Of a DNA stretch of 64,000 nt, positions 18,363 to 27,244 are shown in pieces. The notes beneath the pieces were generated by a model. It was not told the DNA's origin and did no database searches. It worked only from the letters and a program-made list of their open reading frames with translations. The stretch spans positions 124,001-188,000 of the forward strand of contig JALWGC010000014.1 of NCBI GenBank assembly GCA_027038835.1. Direction: 5' to 3'. The DNA is from Helicobacteraceae bacterium. Its GTDB lineage: Bacteria > Campylobacterota > Campylobacteria > Campylobacterales > Sulfurimonadaceae. How positions within the stretch are numbered: position 1 is the first letter of the stretch; each line of letters starts with the position of its first letter. Position numbers and translations under genes: made by a program.

Positions 18363-18468
18363 TCTTCTTTCCCTTTTGTACACCCCAAATCCCAAGTGCA
18401 ACCACACCGAAGATAAGGGCTATAGTTTCAAATATGAAACTCATCGGTACAGGCTGGGAAACATCCAT
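18352..18468 (-). CDS. 38-residue single-span membrane protein after ileS
   Basis: A short frame between ileS and the HDOD gene, beginning MDVSQPVPMSF, with one membrane helix (about 9-29) and a basic tail (VQKGKKNAK). The ATG at 18468 has GTGGGG five bases upstream, which is the end of ileS, and its TGA lies inside the start of the HDOD gene, so the three are packed like a real operon. It resembles the small protein at 24222-24317 in size and layout (MD start, one helix, Gly-rich with a Trp, basic end). Function unknown. Confidence 0.6.
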   Translation of the reverse strand: MDVSQPVPMSFIFETIALIFGVVALGIWGVQKGKKNAK

Positions 18469-18470
18469 CA

Positions 18471-21227
18471 TCACCCCACTACCTTCTCGCATCGTTCACA
18501 AAGAGCATCTTCACTTTGAGCATGATATTTCCAGCATCGCGGACATTTGTGTTTGGTCGCTTTGGCGATGACGAAGCGATCCCCTTCGATTTCGAAGCTA
18601 CCGAGCTCTTCACACGCCTGCATCGCTTCTACGCCGCTAACGACGAACCAATCTTCCGCTTCGGTCGCATCGAGATCGAGCGTTTTTTTGCTTGTCGTAA
18701 AGATTGTGAGCTCCAAAGTCGCTTTGATCGTTTTTTCTTTTTTGAGTCCATCGACGATTTCGTAGAACTTCTCGCGCGCTTGGAGGAAATATTCACTGTC
18801 GAAATCGCTTTTGACATTTGGAAGCGGTTGATGAACGAAGTCGAAAATATCTTCCCCGTCCCCTTTAAGAACTTCCGGGGCATGTTCGACTACCTCGTCC
18901 ATCGTATAGGTCAAAATCGGCGCAAGAAGCGTCAGCAAAGTTTTGGCTATAAGCGCCATGGCGCTTTGACTCGCACGTCTGTGAAGCGCTTCTTTGGCAT
19001 CACAGTAAAGACGGTCTTTGGTGATATCGAGGTAGATACCGCTTAGTTCGTTTACGATGAAATTGTTGAGGATGTTCATACCGCCTACGAAGTTGTACTC
19101 GCTAAAGGCTTGGTGTACCTGTGCGAGCACCTCCGAAGCCACGCTAAGAATCCATCTATCCAGCACTCCCATACTCTCGACACTCACCACCGCTTCGAGG
19201 TCGTTGATGTTCGCCATCAAAAAACGGAACGTATTGCGCAGTTTTCTGTAGTTTTCGGCAGTTTGTTTGAGAATCCCTTTGGAGATTTTCAAATCCCCCT
19301 GATAATCGCTCGAAGCGACCCACAAACGCAAAATTTCGCTACCGTACTCTTTGATCACTTGCTCGGGTGCGACGACGTTCCCTTTGGATTTACTCATCTT
19401 CTCACCCTTTTCATCGACGGTAAAGCCGTGGGTGAGCACCCCTTTATATGGTGCTTGATGCTCTATGGCACATGAAAGGAACATCGAAGACTGGAACCAA
19501 CCTCTATGTTGGTCGCTTCCTTCCACATAAAGGTCCGCAGGGTATTTTCCTGCATCGTAGTTGCGAGATTTCAAAACGCTAAACCATGTCGAGCCGCTAT
19601 CGAACCAAACATCGAGAATGTCGTTGACCTTCTCGAGCTCTTCAGGTTTGTAACCGCTTCCGGGGTAGAGCAACTCTTCGATACTCATCGAGTACCATGC
19701 ATCACTCCCTTTCATCTCGAAAATCATCGCTACGAAATTGAGCACTTTTTCATCCAATAGCACTTCCCCAGTAGCTTTGACTCTAAAAAACGCGATCGGC
19801 ACACCCCAATCTCTTTGTCTCGAAATACACCAATCGGGACGATTTTCCACCATCGACTTGAGTCTGTTATGCCCCGTTTTTGGGATAAAATCCGTTTTCT
19901 CCACTTCCTCGAGCGCTATCTCTCTGAGGGTTTTTTCTTCCCCTTGCGGCGTACCGTCAACACTGATGAACCACTGCTTCGTCGCTCTAAATATTAGCGG
20001 TTTGTGGCTTCTCCAGCAGTGCGGGTAGGAGTGGGTGAATTTGCCCACTTTCAAAACCGCATCGCCCATCATCTCTATAAGTTTGTCTTGTATTTTGAAG
20101 ATATGCCGCCCGACGAACTCTTCCGGGTTTGGAATAAGCTGCTCTCGAACGACCGTTTCATCGTACACCCCCGTTTCACTTACAGGCATGATTACCGGCA
20201 AATCGTACTTCAGTCCGACGCGGTAGTCATCCTCCCCATGACCCGGAGCGGTATGTACACAACCTGTTCCGTTATCAACTAAAACATGCTCACCCAGCAC
20301 TATGCGCGAATCTCTACCGTTTAGCGGGTTTTTGGCTATGAGGTTTTCAAACACTCCCGCTTCGAACTCTCGGGCTATCTCACCGCGTATCACCTCTTGT
20401 TCTTTCAAAGCCTCGACAAGCGCCTTGGCGACGATGTATCCATCGCTTGTAAGAACGTAAGTTTCGTTCGGGTTGATCGATATACCCGTATTCGCAGGGA
20501 TCGTCCACGGTGTCGTCGTCCAGATGACGAGTGCGGCTTTACCGTCGATGCCCACTTTCGTTTTCGCTTCGTCGCTGAGTTCGAAAGCGATGAAAATGGA
20601 GTAGTCCTCTTTGTCTTCGTACTCCACTTCCGCCTCTGCCAACGCCGTTCGCTCCGCCCATGACCAAAAGACCGGCTTGCTACGCTCGACCAAAAGCCCT
20701 TTTTTGGCGACTTCGCACAAAGCGCGGTAGATGTTGGCTTCGAATTTGTAATCCATCGTCACATAAGGCTTGTCCCAGTCGGCGATGATACCGAGTTTTT
20801 TGAACTCTTCACGCTGAACGTCGACGAACTCGCTTGCATGCTCGCGACATTTTTGTCTGACCTCGGCTTTACTAAGCGCTTCTTTTTTCGCTTTGCCGCC
20901 GAGTTTTTTCTCCACTTGCTGCTCTATCGGTAGCCCGTGGCAGTCCCACCCCGGCGTGAAACGAACCGACTTACCGTTGAAGTAGTTATGTTTGATGATG
21001 ATATCTTTGAGGACTTTGTTGAGTGCATGACCTATGTGGATGTGCCCGTTGGCATAAGGAGGACCGTCATGTAGCGTGAACTCGCTCGCCCCATTGCGCT
21101 TTTTTTTCATCTTCGCATAAACGTCTTTTTCGAACCATTTGGCGTACCGTACAGGCTCGTTGTTTGGAAGGTTTCCGCGCATGGCGAAAGTGGTGTTTGG
21201 TAAAAGGAGTGTATCTTTGTAATCCAT
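18471..21227 (-). CDS. ileS: Isoleucyl-tRNA synthetase
   Basis: 918-residue class Ia synthetase that charges tRNA-Ile, with an editing domain. Signatures: HIGH-type motif PPYANGHIHIGHAL near residue 55, the editing region around TTPWTIPANTGI, KMSKS in GEKMSKSKGNVV near 600, and a C-terminal zinc-binding set CPRCW...CERC. The bacterial type with the zinc module fits Campylobacterota. Transcribed from a TATAAT in the divergent gap with the CinA-like gene. Confidence 0.97.
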   Translation of the reverse strand: MDYKDTLLLPNTTFAMRGNLPNNEPVRYAKWFEKDVYAKMKKKRNGASEFTLHDGPPYANGHIHIGHALNKVLKDIIIKHNYFNGKSVRFTPGWDCHGLPIEQQVEKKLGGKAKKEALSKAEVRQKCREHASEFVDVQREEFKKLGIIADWDKPYVTMDYKFEANIYRALCEVAKKGLLVERSKPVFWSWAERTALAEAEVEYEDKEDYSIFIAFELSDEAKTKVGIDGKAALVIWTTTPWTIPANTGISINPNETYVLTSDGYIVAKALVEALKEQEVIRGEIAREFEAGVFENLIAKNPLNGRDSRIVLGEHVLVDNGTGCVHTAPGHGEDDYRVGLKYDLPVIMPVSETGVYDETVVREQLIPNPEEFVGRHIFKIQDKLIEMMGDAVLKVGKFTHSYPHCWRSHKPLIFRATKQWFISVDGTPQGEEKTLREIALEEVEKTDFIPKTGHNRLKSMVENRPDWCISRQRDWGVPIAFFRVKATGEVLLDEKVLNFVAMIFEMKGSDAWYSMSIEELLYPGSGYKPEELEKVNDILDVWFDSGSTWFSVLKSRNYDAGKYPADLYVEGSDQHRGWFQSSMFLSCAIEHQAPYKGVLTHGFTVDEKGEKMSKSKGNVVAPEQVIKEYGSEILRLWVASSDYQGDLKISKGILKQTAENYRKLRNTFRFLMANINDLEAVVSVESMGVLDRWILSVASEVLAQVHQAFSEYNFVGGMNILNNFIVNELSGIYLDITKDRLYCDAKEALHRRASQSAMALIAKTLLTLLAPILTYTMDEVVEHAPEVLKGDGEDIFDFVHQPLPNVKSDFDSEYFLQAREKFYEIVDGLKKEKTIKATLELTIFTTSKKTLDLDATEAEDWFVVSGVEAMQACEELGSFEIEGDRFVIAKATKHKCPRCWKYHAQSEDALCERCEKVVG

Positions 21228-21261
21228 TGTGCCGCAATCCTGATTATAATTAAGTTGGCAG

Positions 21262-21267
21262 ATTATA
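21262..21267 (-). promoter_or_regulatory. -10 box for ileS
   Basis: Minus-strand TATAAT in AGGTATAATCTG, 35 bases before the ileS start. A second TATAAT lies nearer the gene (21243-21248), so either could be used. Confidence 0.5.
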
Positions 21268-21366
21268 CCTTTTTGGCGATTAAAAATCGATTAAGAACTG
21301 ACCCTTACGCACAATATCGTAAATCAATCGAAAAGGGAAAGGCGTTACAATGCTAAAACTCTATGG

Positions 21367-21372
21367 TATAAT
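21367..21372 (+). promoter_or_regulatory. -10 box for the CinA-C gene
   Basis: TATAAT on the plus strand, 27 bases before the ATG at 21399. The short distance argues against the ATG at 21390. Confidence 0.5.
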
Positions 21373-21398
21373 TTTCCATCTCGAAACGGATGTGGACA

Positions 21399-22487
21399 AT
21401 GAAAAACGGAGTGATTTTCGTCGGAACGAAATTTTTGTACAACGACGCGCTTAGGGAGTACGCCTTGAGAAAAGCCAAAGAGGTCTTGGGCGTTGTGGAA
21501 AAAACGGTTTTTTTCAAAGACGGGGACAAAGAGCTCTTTTTGGAGCTTGAGGGGGAGTTCGAAGAAGGAGCGAGAAACATCCTCTTTGCTTCCAAACAGA
21601 ACTTTCCCACCATCGGCAAAATCCTCTGCACCATCACCGAAGACAATCTTGTTCTCAAAGAAGACTCCCTCATCCCCTCAAAAGCCGAACTTTACGCTAA
21701 AAACAGCTATGTGGTTCGCTACAACGGCGCTTCACTCAACGCTTTGGCGCTCGATGAAGAAAAAAAGATGCCCGAAATCCTCCTTCAAAACGAAAACGAT
21801 TCCGCTACGGTGCAGCTTTTTGGAGAGGATGAACACAGCGCCAAACTTCTCCTTGAAACCCTTTCTCAAACATACGAAGTCAAATTGGAGTTCGTAACGC
21901 TTGTCCAAGGCTGGCTCGAAGTGCACATAAGCAGCAAGAAACACGGCAATATCGCGGAATTCATCCAATCGGCAAAACAACTTTTTCCAAAAAAACTCAT
22001 CCCCGCATCCAATATCATGCTCTACATCATCGAGCGTCTATCCTCACTTGGCAAGACCGTAACGTTCGCCGAAAGCTGTACCGGAGGTTTGCTGAGCTAC
22101 TTTCTGACCAAAAACAACGGCGCTTCTAAAATCTTAAACGGCTCGCTCGTTACATACTCCAACGATATCAAGAACAATTGGTTGGCAGTCGATAGCGAAG
22201 TTTTGGAAAATTTCGGCGCGGTGAGCCAAGAAACGGTTATGCAAATGTGCGAAGGGGCGATGGGGGTCGCCAAAGCGGACTACGCCGTAGCTATAAGCGG
22301 CATAGCGGGCGATACGGGAGGAACTCCGCAAAAGCCCGTCGGAACGGTTTTTGTCGGTGTGAGAAACCACAGCCGCCACATAGAAGAGCATCTTCTTCTC
22401 CAAGGTGATAGAAACTATGTACAGTACCAAAGTGTACTTTATGGCATCAAGATGTTGCTCCTAAGCGATGTGGAAACTTTTTTTTAG
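21399..22487 (+). CDS. CinA C-terminal family protein (NMN amidohydrolase-like)
   Basis: 362 residues. The C-terminal half (about 205-355) is a CinA-C/PncC domain with the AESCTGGLLS nucleophile motif and the ISGIAGDTGGTPQKPVGTV segment; this domain deamidates nicotinamide mononucleotide to recycle NAD. The N-terminal half lacks a clear MoCF-type motif and seems to be a divergent CinA N-terminal domain. The start at 21399 (MKNGVIFVG) is preferred over the ATG three codons earlier because of the promoter position. It precedes the tRNA cluster. Confidence 0.82.
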   Translation: MKNGVIFVGTKFLYNDALREYALRKAKEVLGVVEKTVFFKDGDKELFLELEGEFEEGARNILFASKQNFPTIGKILCTITEDNLVLKEDSLIPSKAELYAKNSYVVRYNGASLNALALDEEKKMPEILLQNENDSATVQLFGEDEHSAKLLLETLSQTYEVKLEFVTLVQGWLEVHISSKKHGNIAEFIQSAKQLFPKKLIPASNIMLYIIERLSSLGKTVTFAESCTGGLLSYFLTKNNGASKILNGSLVTYSNDIKNNWLAVDSEVLENFGAVSQETVMQMCEGAMGVAKADYAVAISGIAGDTGGTPQKPVGTVFVGVRNHSRHIEEHLLLQGDRNYVQYQSVLYGIKMLLLSDVETFF

Positions 22488-22516
22488 ATTTAAACTTGAT
22501 TAAAGCTATATTTACC

Positions 22517-22522
22517 TATAAT
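22517..22522 (+). promoter_or_regulatory. -10 box for the tRNA cluster
   Basis: TATAAT about 44 bases before the first tRNA (Lys). It probably drives at least the closely spaced Lys-Val-Asp group. Confidence 0.5.
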
Positions 22523-22565
22523 TTCGACCTCAATATGCAAGCTATCTGTTTGTAGATTGTTCGAT

Positions 22566-22641
22566 GTCTCCTTAGCTCAGCCGGTAGAGCATCTCCCTTT
22601 TAAGGAGGTGGTCGTTGGTTCGAATCCAACAGGGGACACCA
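22566..22641 (+). tRNA. tRNA-Lys (TTT)
   Basis: 76 nt with encoded CCA. Acceptor GTCTCCT pairs with AGGGGAC, anticodon loop CTTTTAA gives TTT, and the T arm is GTTGG-TTCGAAT-CCAAC. Confidence 0.95.
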
Positions 22642-22646
22642 TTTTC

Positions 22647-22722
22647 GGGCGCTTAGCTCAGTTGGTAGAGCGCTACCCTTACAAGGTAGATGTCACTGGT
22701 TCGAGTCCAGTAGTGCCCACCA
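22647..22722 (+). tRNA. tRNA-Val (TAC), copy 1
   Basis: 76 nt with encoded CCA. Acceptor GGGCGCT/AGTGCCC and anticodon loop CTTACAA. Identical in sequence to the copy at 22851-22926. Confidence 0.95.
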
Positions 22723-22723
22723 T

Positions 22724-22800
22724 GCGGTGGTAGTTCAGTTGGTTAGAATACCTGCCTGTCACGCAGGGGGTCGCGGGTTCGAGTCCCGTCCACCGCGCCA
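22724..22800 (+). tRNA. tRNA-Asp (GTC), copy 1
   Basis: 77 nt with encoded CCA. Acceptor GCGGTGG/CCACCGC and anticodon loop CTGTCAC. It begins one base after the tRNA-Val end and differs from the second Asp copy at one D-loop base. Confidence 0.95.
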
Positions 22801-22850
22801 TTTTGCGCTAAGCTTTGTAAAAAGCTTCCAATGTTAACAAAAAAAACAAA

Positions 22851-22926
22851 GGGCGCTTAGCTCAGTTGGTAGAGCGCTACCCTTACAAGGTAGATGTCAC
22901 TGGTTCGAGTCCAGTAGTGCCCACCA
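22851..22926 (+). tRNA. tRNA-Val (TAC), copy 2
   Basis: 76 nt, identical to the first tRNA-Val copy, with CCA encoded. Separated from tRNA-Asp copy 1 by a 50-bp spacer. Confidence 0.95.
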
Positions 22927-22989
22927 TTTGCGATTATGCAAACAACAATTGAAGAGATTGGTATAACAACCTTGATCTTGATTGAAAGT

Positions 22990-23065
22990 GACCCTTTCGT
23001 CTAGTGGCCAAGGACGCTATCACTTCATGATAGAGACAGAGGTTCAAATCCTTTAAGGGTCGCCA
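22990..23065 (+). tRNA. tRNA-Glu (TTC)
   Basis: 76 nt with encoded CCA. Acceptor GACCCTT/AAGGGTC and anticodon loop ACTTCAT closed by CTATC/GATAG. Confidence 0.93.
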
Positions 23066-23100
23066 CTAAGCGAACCTAAGATATACTTTCAGACACACAA

Positions 23101-23177
23101 GCGGTGGTAGTTCAGCTGGTTAGAATACCTGCCTGTCACGCAGGGGGTCGCGGGTTCGAGTCCCGTCCACCGCGCCA
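23101..23177 (+). tRNA. tRNA-Asp (GTC), copy 2
   Basis: 77 nt with encoded CCA. Same as copy 1 except C for T in the D loop (TTCAGCTGG). Confidence 0.95.
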
Positions 23178-23255
23178 TTTTCACTCAAATAAATTCAGTA
23201 TGCTTTATTTTTTATCCTTGTTTAACATTTTATTTTAGCCAAAGTTTACAAGAGA

Positions 23256-23261
23256 TATAAT
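23256..23261 (+). promoter_or_regulatory. -10 box for the pilin pair
   Basis: TATAAT within an AT-rich run, 31 bases before the pilin start at 23293. It should give strong transcription, as expected for a major pilin. Confidence 0.55.
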
Positions 23262-23292
23262 ATATATAATGAATATATCCCAAGGAGACTCA

Positions 23293-23739
23293 ATGAAAAG
23301 AAGTGGTTTTACACTGATCGAGCTGATCTTTGTTATCGTTATCATAGGTATATTGGCTGCGGCAGCGATTCCACAGTTCAAAAACCTCAAACAAAATGCC
23401 GAATCGAAGAGTGTCATAAAGACAACCATCGACACCGCACAACAAGCTGCTGAAGCGGCGGTAAATAGACTTGACCTCGAAGATGATACCAGCATCACAC
23501 TGAAAGATTTGGTTTCTGTCAAAGGGAAAGGTTGGTCTTACAGTACTACAAACGATGGAAAATACTCTTATACCGACCCCGCTAACGATAATGTCGTTTC
23601 GACAATAGAACTTAACACGACAGGCAGAAGCGTCACATACGAAATAGACTGTACAAAGTTCAACGATACAGCTACGCAAAGTAAGTGTAAAGAAGACTTG
23701 AACACGACTACAAGTATATCGGTGCAACTTGATTTTTAA
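23293..23739 (+). CDS. Type IV (MSHA-like) pilin
   Basis: 148 residues. Class III-type leader MKRSG, cleaved before Phe in GFTLIELIFVIVIIGIL, with Glu at +5, then the long hydrophobic assembly helix and a globular domain with two closely spaced C-terminal cysteines (DCTKF...SKCKED) that can form the pilin disulfide loop. The start is fixed by AAGGAGA seven bases upstream. It lies opposite the MSHA operon and directly before a second pilin. Probably the major MSHA-like subunit, but which of the two is major cannot be told from sequence. Confidence 0.9.
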   Translation: MKRSGFTLIELIFVIVIIGILAAAAIPQFKNLKQNAESKSVIKTTIDTAQQAAEAAVNRLDLEDDTSITLKDLVSVKGKGWSYSTTNDGKYSYTDPANDNVVSTIELNTTGRSVTYEIDCTKFNDTATQSKCKEDLNTTTSISVQLDF

Positions 23740-24216
23740 ATGAAACGAGCTTTTACCCTTTTAGAACTTATCTTCGTTATCGTCATCATCGGCATTGTTG
23801 CCGCGGTGGCGATCCCCAAATTCGTCGCACTTACGGCGAACTCGAAAATCTCCTCTGAACTTGCCACGGCTTCTACCATCCAAGCCGCCATCGACGACGT
23901 TCATAGCGATTGGATCATCAGCGAAGGGGATTTCGAATGGGGGAACGAAAGAAACTCCAGCGACCTTACACAAAAAGGTTACCCAAAACAGCTTGGAGAC
24001 TGCTCCCCTGCATTCAACTGGATTTTAAAAAACTACTCGACGGTGGAAGGCAAATGGAGTTGTAGCAGTGACGGAGGCGGTGTGTACACCTACAGAGGTC
24101 CTGCCTCTACCTCGGACTCCGGCGTTTCCAACAACGGCAGCGACAAGCCAGATAGTGACGACTGCTGGAAGTACGATAGCACAAAAGGAACTTTTACATT
24201 GAAAGAAGGGTGTTGA
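23740..24216 (+). CDS. Second type IV (MSHA-like) pilin
   Basis: 158 residues starting directly after the first pilin's stop (TAAATG). Leader MKRA is cleaved before Phe in AFTLLELIFVIVIIGI, with Glu at +5. The globular part has cysteines near positions 88, 107, 141 and 158, which could form two disulfides, with a C-terminal Cys residue. A paralogue or partner pilin co-expressed with the first. It ends shortly before the convergent small membrane-protein gene. Confidence 0.88.
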   Translation: MKRAFTLLELIFVIVIIGIVAAVAIPKFVALTANSKISSELATASTIQAAIDDVHSDWIISEGDFEWGNERNSSDLTQKGYPKQLGDCSPAFNWILKNYSTVEGKWSCSSDGGGVYTYRGPASTSDSGVSNNGSDKPDSDDCWKYDSTKGTFTLKEGC

Positions 24217-24221
24217 GTCTC

Positions 24222-24317
24222 TTAGAGATTCGACATCTTATGTAAAATCCAAAATCCAAATCCAAGAATGATCGAACTGATTATCGCTATGACGATACTT
24301 CCGCTTTCTATATCCAC
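24222..24317 (-). CDS. 31-residue single-span membrane protein after mshG
   Basis: Short frame just downstream of mshG, starting at a GTG with AAAAAGGG five bases before it. It reads as MDIESGSIVIAI..., with one membrane helix and the tail WILHKMSNL. It is like the 38-residue protein at 18352-18468 in its MD start, single helix with Gly and Trp near the end, and position directly behind a large gene. Function unknown; possibly an accessory to the pilus platform. Confidence 0.5.
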   Translation of the reverse strand: MDIESGSIVIAIISSIILGFGFWILHKMSNL

Positions 24318-24328
24318 ATTATCCCTTT

Positions 24329-25564
24329 TTACGCCAAATTGACCATATTCCACATCGGCAAGAAGATTCCAAGCGCAAGCGTGAGGACAAACCCGGCTAT
24401 CGCGGCTATGAGAATAGGCTCGATAAGCGTAGCGATGTTATCGACGATATAATTGAAACGCTCCTGATACACTTTCGAACCTTTTTCGAGCATCTTGCCA
24501 AGCGAACCGCTCGCTTCACCCGCTTTGACCATCTCTACAACCATATTTTCAAAAAGTTTCGTCTCTTCGAAACCCTGATAAAGACCTCTTCCTTCTTCTA
24601 TCGCGGTCGCTACGAGTTTGATTCTATTTTTTATGTAACTGTTATCGACGATATCTTCTGCGATATTGAGTGCTTCTATCATGGGGATACCCGCTTCTGT
24701 AAGCACCATGAACACATAAGTAAAACGGCTTATCATGGCATATAGCGTCGCTTTACCTATAATGACGATTTTAAGCATCATTTTATCCATAAAAAGCTGA
24801 ATCTTTTCACTTTTTCTATACCCTATCATCATCGCGATAAAAACCAAAAAAGCTCCTGCGAAAATGAAAGGGCCGTAGTTTCGAATCGAGCTCTCCAGCC
24901 AAAGCAAAAAAATCGTCGGAAGCGGCAGTTCCATTTGCGATTCTTCGAAAAACGACTTGAACTGCGGTATGACGAAAATGGTTACGATGGTAAATGCGAC
25001 AATCATCGCCGTCATGATAAAAACAGGGTAGCGCGTCGCTTTTTTGAACTTTCTTCTGTTATCTACGATATTTTGCAAAATGGAAGTTAGATGTTGCAAC
25101 GACTCTGCAAGTTGACCTGTTTCTTCCCCAAGACGTATCATCGAAAGGGTGATTGGACCGAGTTGGCGTTTGTAGCGCAAAGCGGACGCATAAAACCCCT
25201 TACCCCCCTCTATATCTTGCTGAATCTGCTCGAAAATCGCTTTTAGCATCTTGTCGTCTTCGTTTTTCGACGCCTCCGCCAAAACGAAGTTCAAAGGGAG
25301 TCCCGCATCGAGCATAACCGCTATCTGGTCGAGTATGGAGATGAGCTTTTCAAGATTTGCCGGTTTGTCTTTTATGGGATTTTGAAATTTTTCGTCCAGC
25401 TCCTTGAAAACCATCGAAAACGGTTTGGAAGTTTTTTCTATCTTGACCAAAACACCCAACCGCTTTTCGAAAAACGCCTCCATAGCCGAAGCTTTGTTGG
25501 GAGCTTCAAGCACGATGGCGTTGCGTTTTTTTCCAAGTTTGTAGGTGATTTTGAAGTATGCCAA
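24329..25564 (-). CDS. mshG: MSHA/type II secretion-type inner-membrane platform protein
   Basis: 411 residues of the GspF/PilC family: two repeated T2SSF domains (about 65-190 and 270-395) with three membrane segments near 170-190, 220-242 and 378-402. It contains the family segment SMIRLGEETGQLAESLQ and its repeat VEMVKAGEASGSLGKM. It forms the inner-membrane platform on which the assembly ATPase pushes pilins. It begins three bases after mshE ends, the position of mshG in Vibrio. Confidence 0.92.
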   Translation of the reverse strand: MAYFKITYKLGKKRNAIVLEAPNKASAMEAFFEKRLGVLVKIEKTSKPFSMVFKELDEKFQNPIKDKPANLEKLISILDQIAVMLDAGLPLNFVLAEASKNEDDKMLKAIFEQIQQDIEGGKGFYASALRYKRQLGPITLSMIRLGEETGQLAESLQHLTSILQNIVDNRRKFKKATRYPVFIMTAMIVAFTIVTIFVIPQFKSFFEESQMELPLPTIFLLWLESSIRNYGPFIFAGAFLVFIAMMIGYRKSEKIQLFMDKMMLKIVIIGKATLYAMISRFTYVFMVLTEAGIPMIEALNIAEDIVDNSYIKNRIKLVATAIEEGRGLYQGFEETKLFENMVVEMVKAGEASGSLGKMLEKGSKVYQERFNYIVDNIATLIEPILIAAIAGFVLTLALGIFLPMWNMVNLA

Positions 25565-25567
25565 AAG

Positions 25568-27244
25568 CTATCCTTTCGTTACGCGTAGAACTTCTTCGAG
25601 CGTCGTGATGCCTCGAAGCGCTTTATTGACGCCATCGGCTATCATGGGCTTGTAGGAGGTATGTTCTTGTGCGTATTGCGATATTACAATCTTGTTCGCA
25701 TTTTCGGAAATAAGCTTTGAAAGCTCGTCATCGACGGTTAAAATCTCCGAAATCATCGTTCTATCGAAATATCCGGTAAAATCACACTTCGAACACCCCT
25801 GCCCACCATAGAATACCGGCTCTTGGGGGAGATATTTTTCCACTTTTTTCAATTGCGCTTTGGTTGGCTTGATTTGGGTTTTACAATAGGGGCAAATCTT
25901 ACGAACCAATCTTTGGGCTACAACCCCCATCAAAGCATCGGCAATAAGATAGGATTTCAATCCCATTTGAATCATTCTCGGAATCGCTCCGGGAGCATCG
26001 TTGGTATGAAGCGTGGAAAAAACGAGGTGACCCGTCAGTGCCGCTTGAGCCGCGGCATCGAGCGTTTCGTAGTCGCGAACCTCACCGATGAGGATGACAT
26101 CGGGGTCTTGACGTAAAAACGACTTGACCGCACGCGCGAAGGTCAATCCCGTTTTGTCGCTGACTTGAATCTGCTGCACGAGTGGAAGACGGTATTCCAC
26201 AGGGTCTTCGGCGGTCATCACTTTGTTGGAGATGTTTTTTATCTCGTTGAGTGCCGCATAAAGCGTAGTGGTTTTACCGCTTCCAGTCGGTCCGGTTATA
26301 AGCACTATCCCATGGGGAGCTTCGATCAAGTTGTTAAACATCTCCAAATTTTCATCTTCGAAGCCCAAGTCGTCCAAACGAAGCAGAACTTTTTCTCTAT
26401 CCAAAATCCGCATAACCAAGGACTCCCCGTAAATCGTCGGGGCACTTGAGAGCCTGAAATCATACATTTTCCCATCCACTTCCAAAGAGAACCGCCCATC
26501 TTGCGGCACCCGTTTTTCGGAGATATCAAGATTCCCAAGCAGTTTTATACGTGATGAAAGAGCGTGGTAAATCTCCAAATCGAACGCGAACATCTCGTAC
26601 AACATCCCGTCTATCCTCGCTCTGACTATCATCTCCCGCTCATCGGGTTCTATATGGATATCGCTGGCACGTTTGGAGATGGCTTCTTTGACGATGACGG
26701 TGATAAGCTGCATCACTGCACTTTCTACGCCCTCTTTTTTCAGCCCTTCGGTTCGAAGCTCTTTTTTCACCTCGCTGACGATAGCTTTCGTTTTTTTCAA
26801 AACATCGACACGACGGAAAATAACTTCGATATCCTCTTTGAGTGCGAGATATATCTTGATAGGCTTCATAGAGATCGTGTGCTCGAGCGCATCGAGTGCA
26901 TCGTAGTTGAGCGGGTCGGAAGTCGCTACATACAAAAAGTCTTCGTCCTCTTTGAACGGTACGGCATTAGCGGCTTTTAGAAGCTCGAAAGGATACTTCG
27001 TCGCGAGTTTTTCGAAGTCTATATTTTCTCCGTACAAATCGACGAATTCGATTTGCAATTGGCGTGAAAGTTCTTTGAGAAGCTCTTTTTGGGTCAGATA
27101 CCCCTCTTCGATAAATATCTCACCCAACTTTTTCGTAAACCCAAGCGCTTTTTGTTTCGCAAGCGCTTTTTGGAGTTGCTCTTGGGTTATAAAGCCGCGT
27201 TCTATCAGCAAATCACCCAATCGAACTTTTTGCGCAATCATCAT
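25568..27244 (-). CDS. mshE: MSHA pilus assembly ATPase with c-di-GMP-binding MshEN domain
   Basis: 558 residues. The N-terminal MshEN region carries two copies of the nucleotide-binding motif: RLGDLLIERG...Q at 8-31, and KLGEIFIEEG...Q at 39-62 with Lys replacing the first Arg. The GspE/PilB ATPase core has Walker A GPTGSGKTTTL, Walker B ILIGEVRD and a tetracysteine zinc site (CPYC...CSKC). It hydrolyses ATP to drive pilin polymerisation. In Vibrio MshE this domain binds c-di-GMP and switches extension on; the conserved motifs make the same control likely here. Overlaps mshN upstream by four bases. Confidence 0.93.
   Translation of the reverse strand: MMIAQKVRLGDLLIERGFITQEQLQKALAKQKALGFTKKLGEIFIEEGYLTQKELLKELSRQLQIEFVDLYGENIDFEKLATKYPFELLKAANAVPFKEDEDFLYVATSDPLNYDALDALEHTISMKPIKIYLALKEDIEVIFRRVDVLKKTKAIVSEVKKELRTEGLKKEGVESAVMQLITVIVKEAISKRASDIHIEPDEREMIVRARIDGMLYEMFAFDLEIYHALSSRIKLLGNLDISEKRVPQDGRFSLEVDGKMYDFRLSSAPTIYGESLVMRILDREKVLLRLDDLGFEDENLEMFNNLIEAPHGIVLITGPTGSGKTTTLYAALNEIKNISNKVMTAEDPVEYRLPLVQQIQVSDKTGLTFARAVKSFLRQDPDVILIGEVRDYETLDAAAQAALTGHLVFSTLHTNDAPGAIPRMIQMGLKSYLIADALMGVVAQRLVRKICPYCKTQIKPTKAQLKKVEKYLPQEPVFYGGQGCSKCDFTGYFDRTMISEILTVDDELSKLISENANKIVISQYAQEHTSYKPMIADGVNKALRGITTLEEVLRVTKG

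Noticed and set aside
22566-23177. tRNA cluster as an integration site for a genomic island
   Set aside because: No integrase, no partial tRNA copy outside the cluster and no compositional break beside it.
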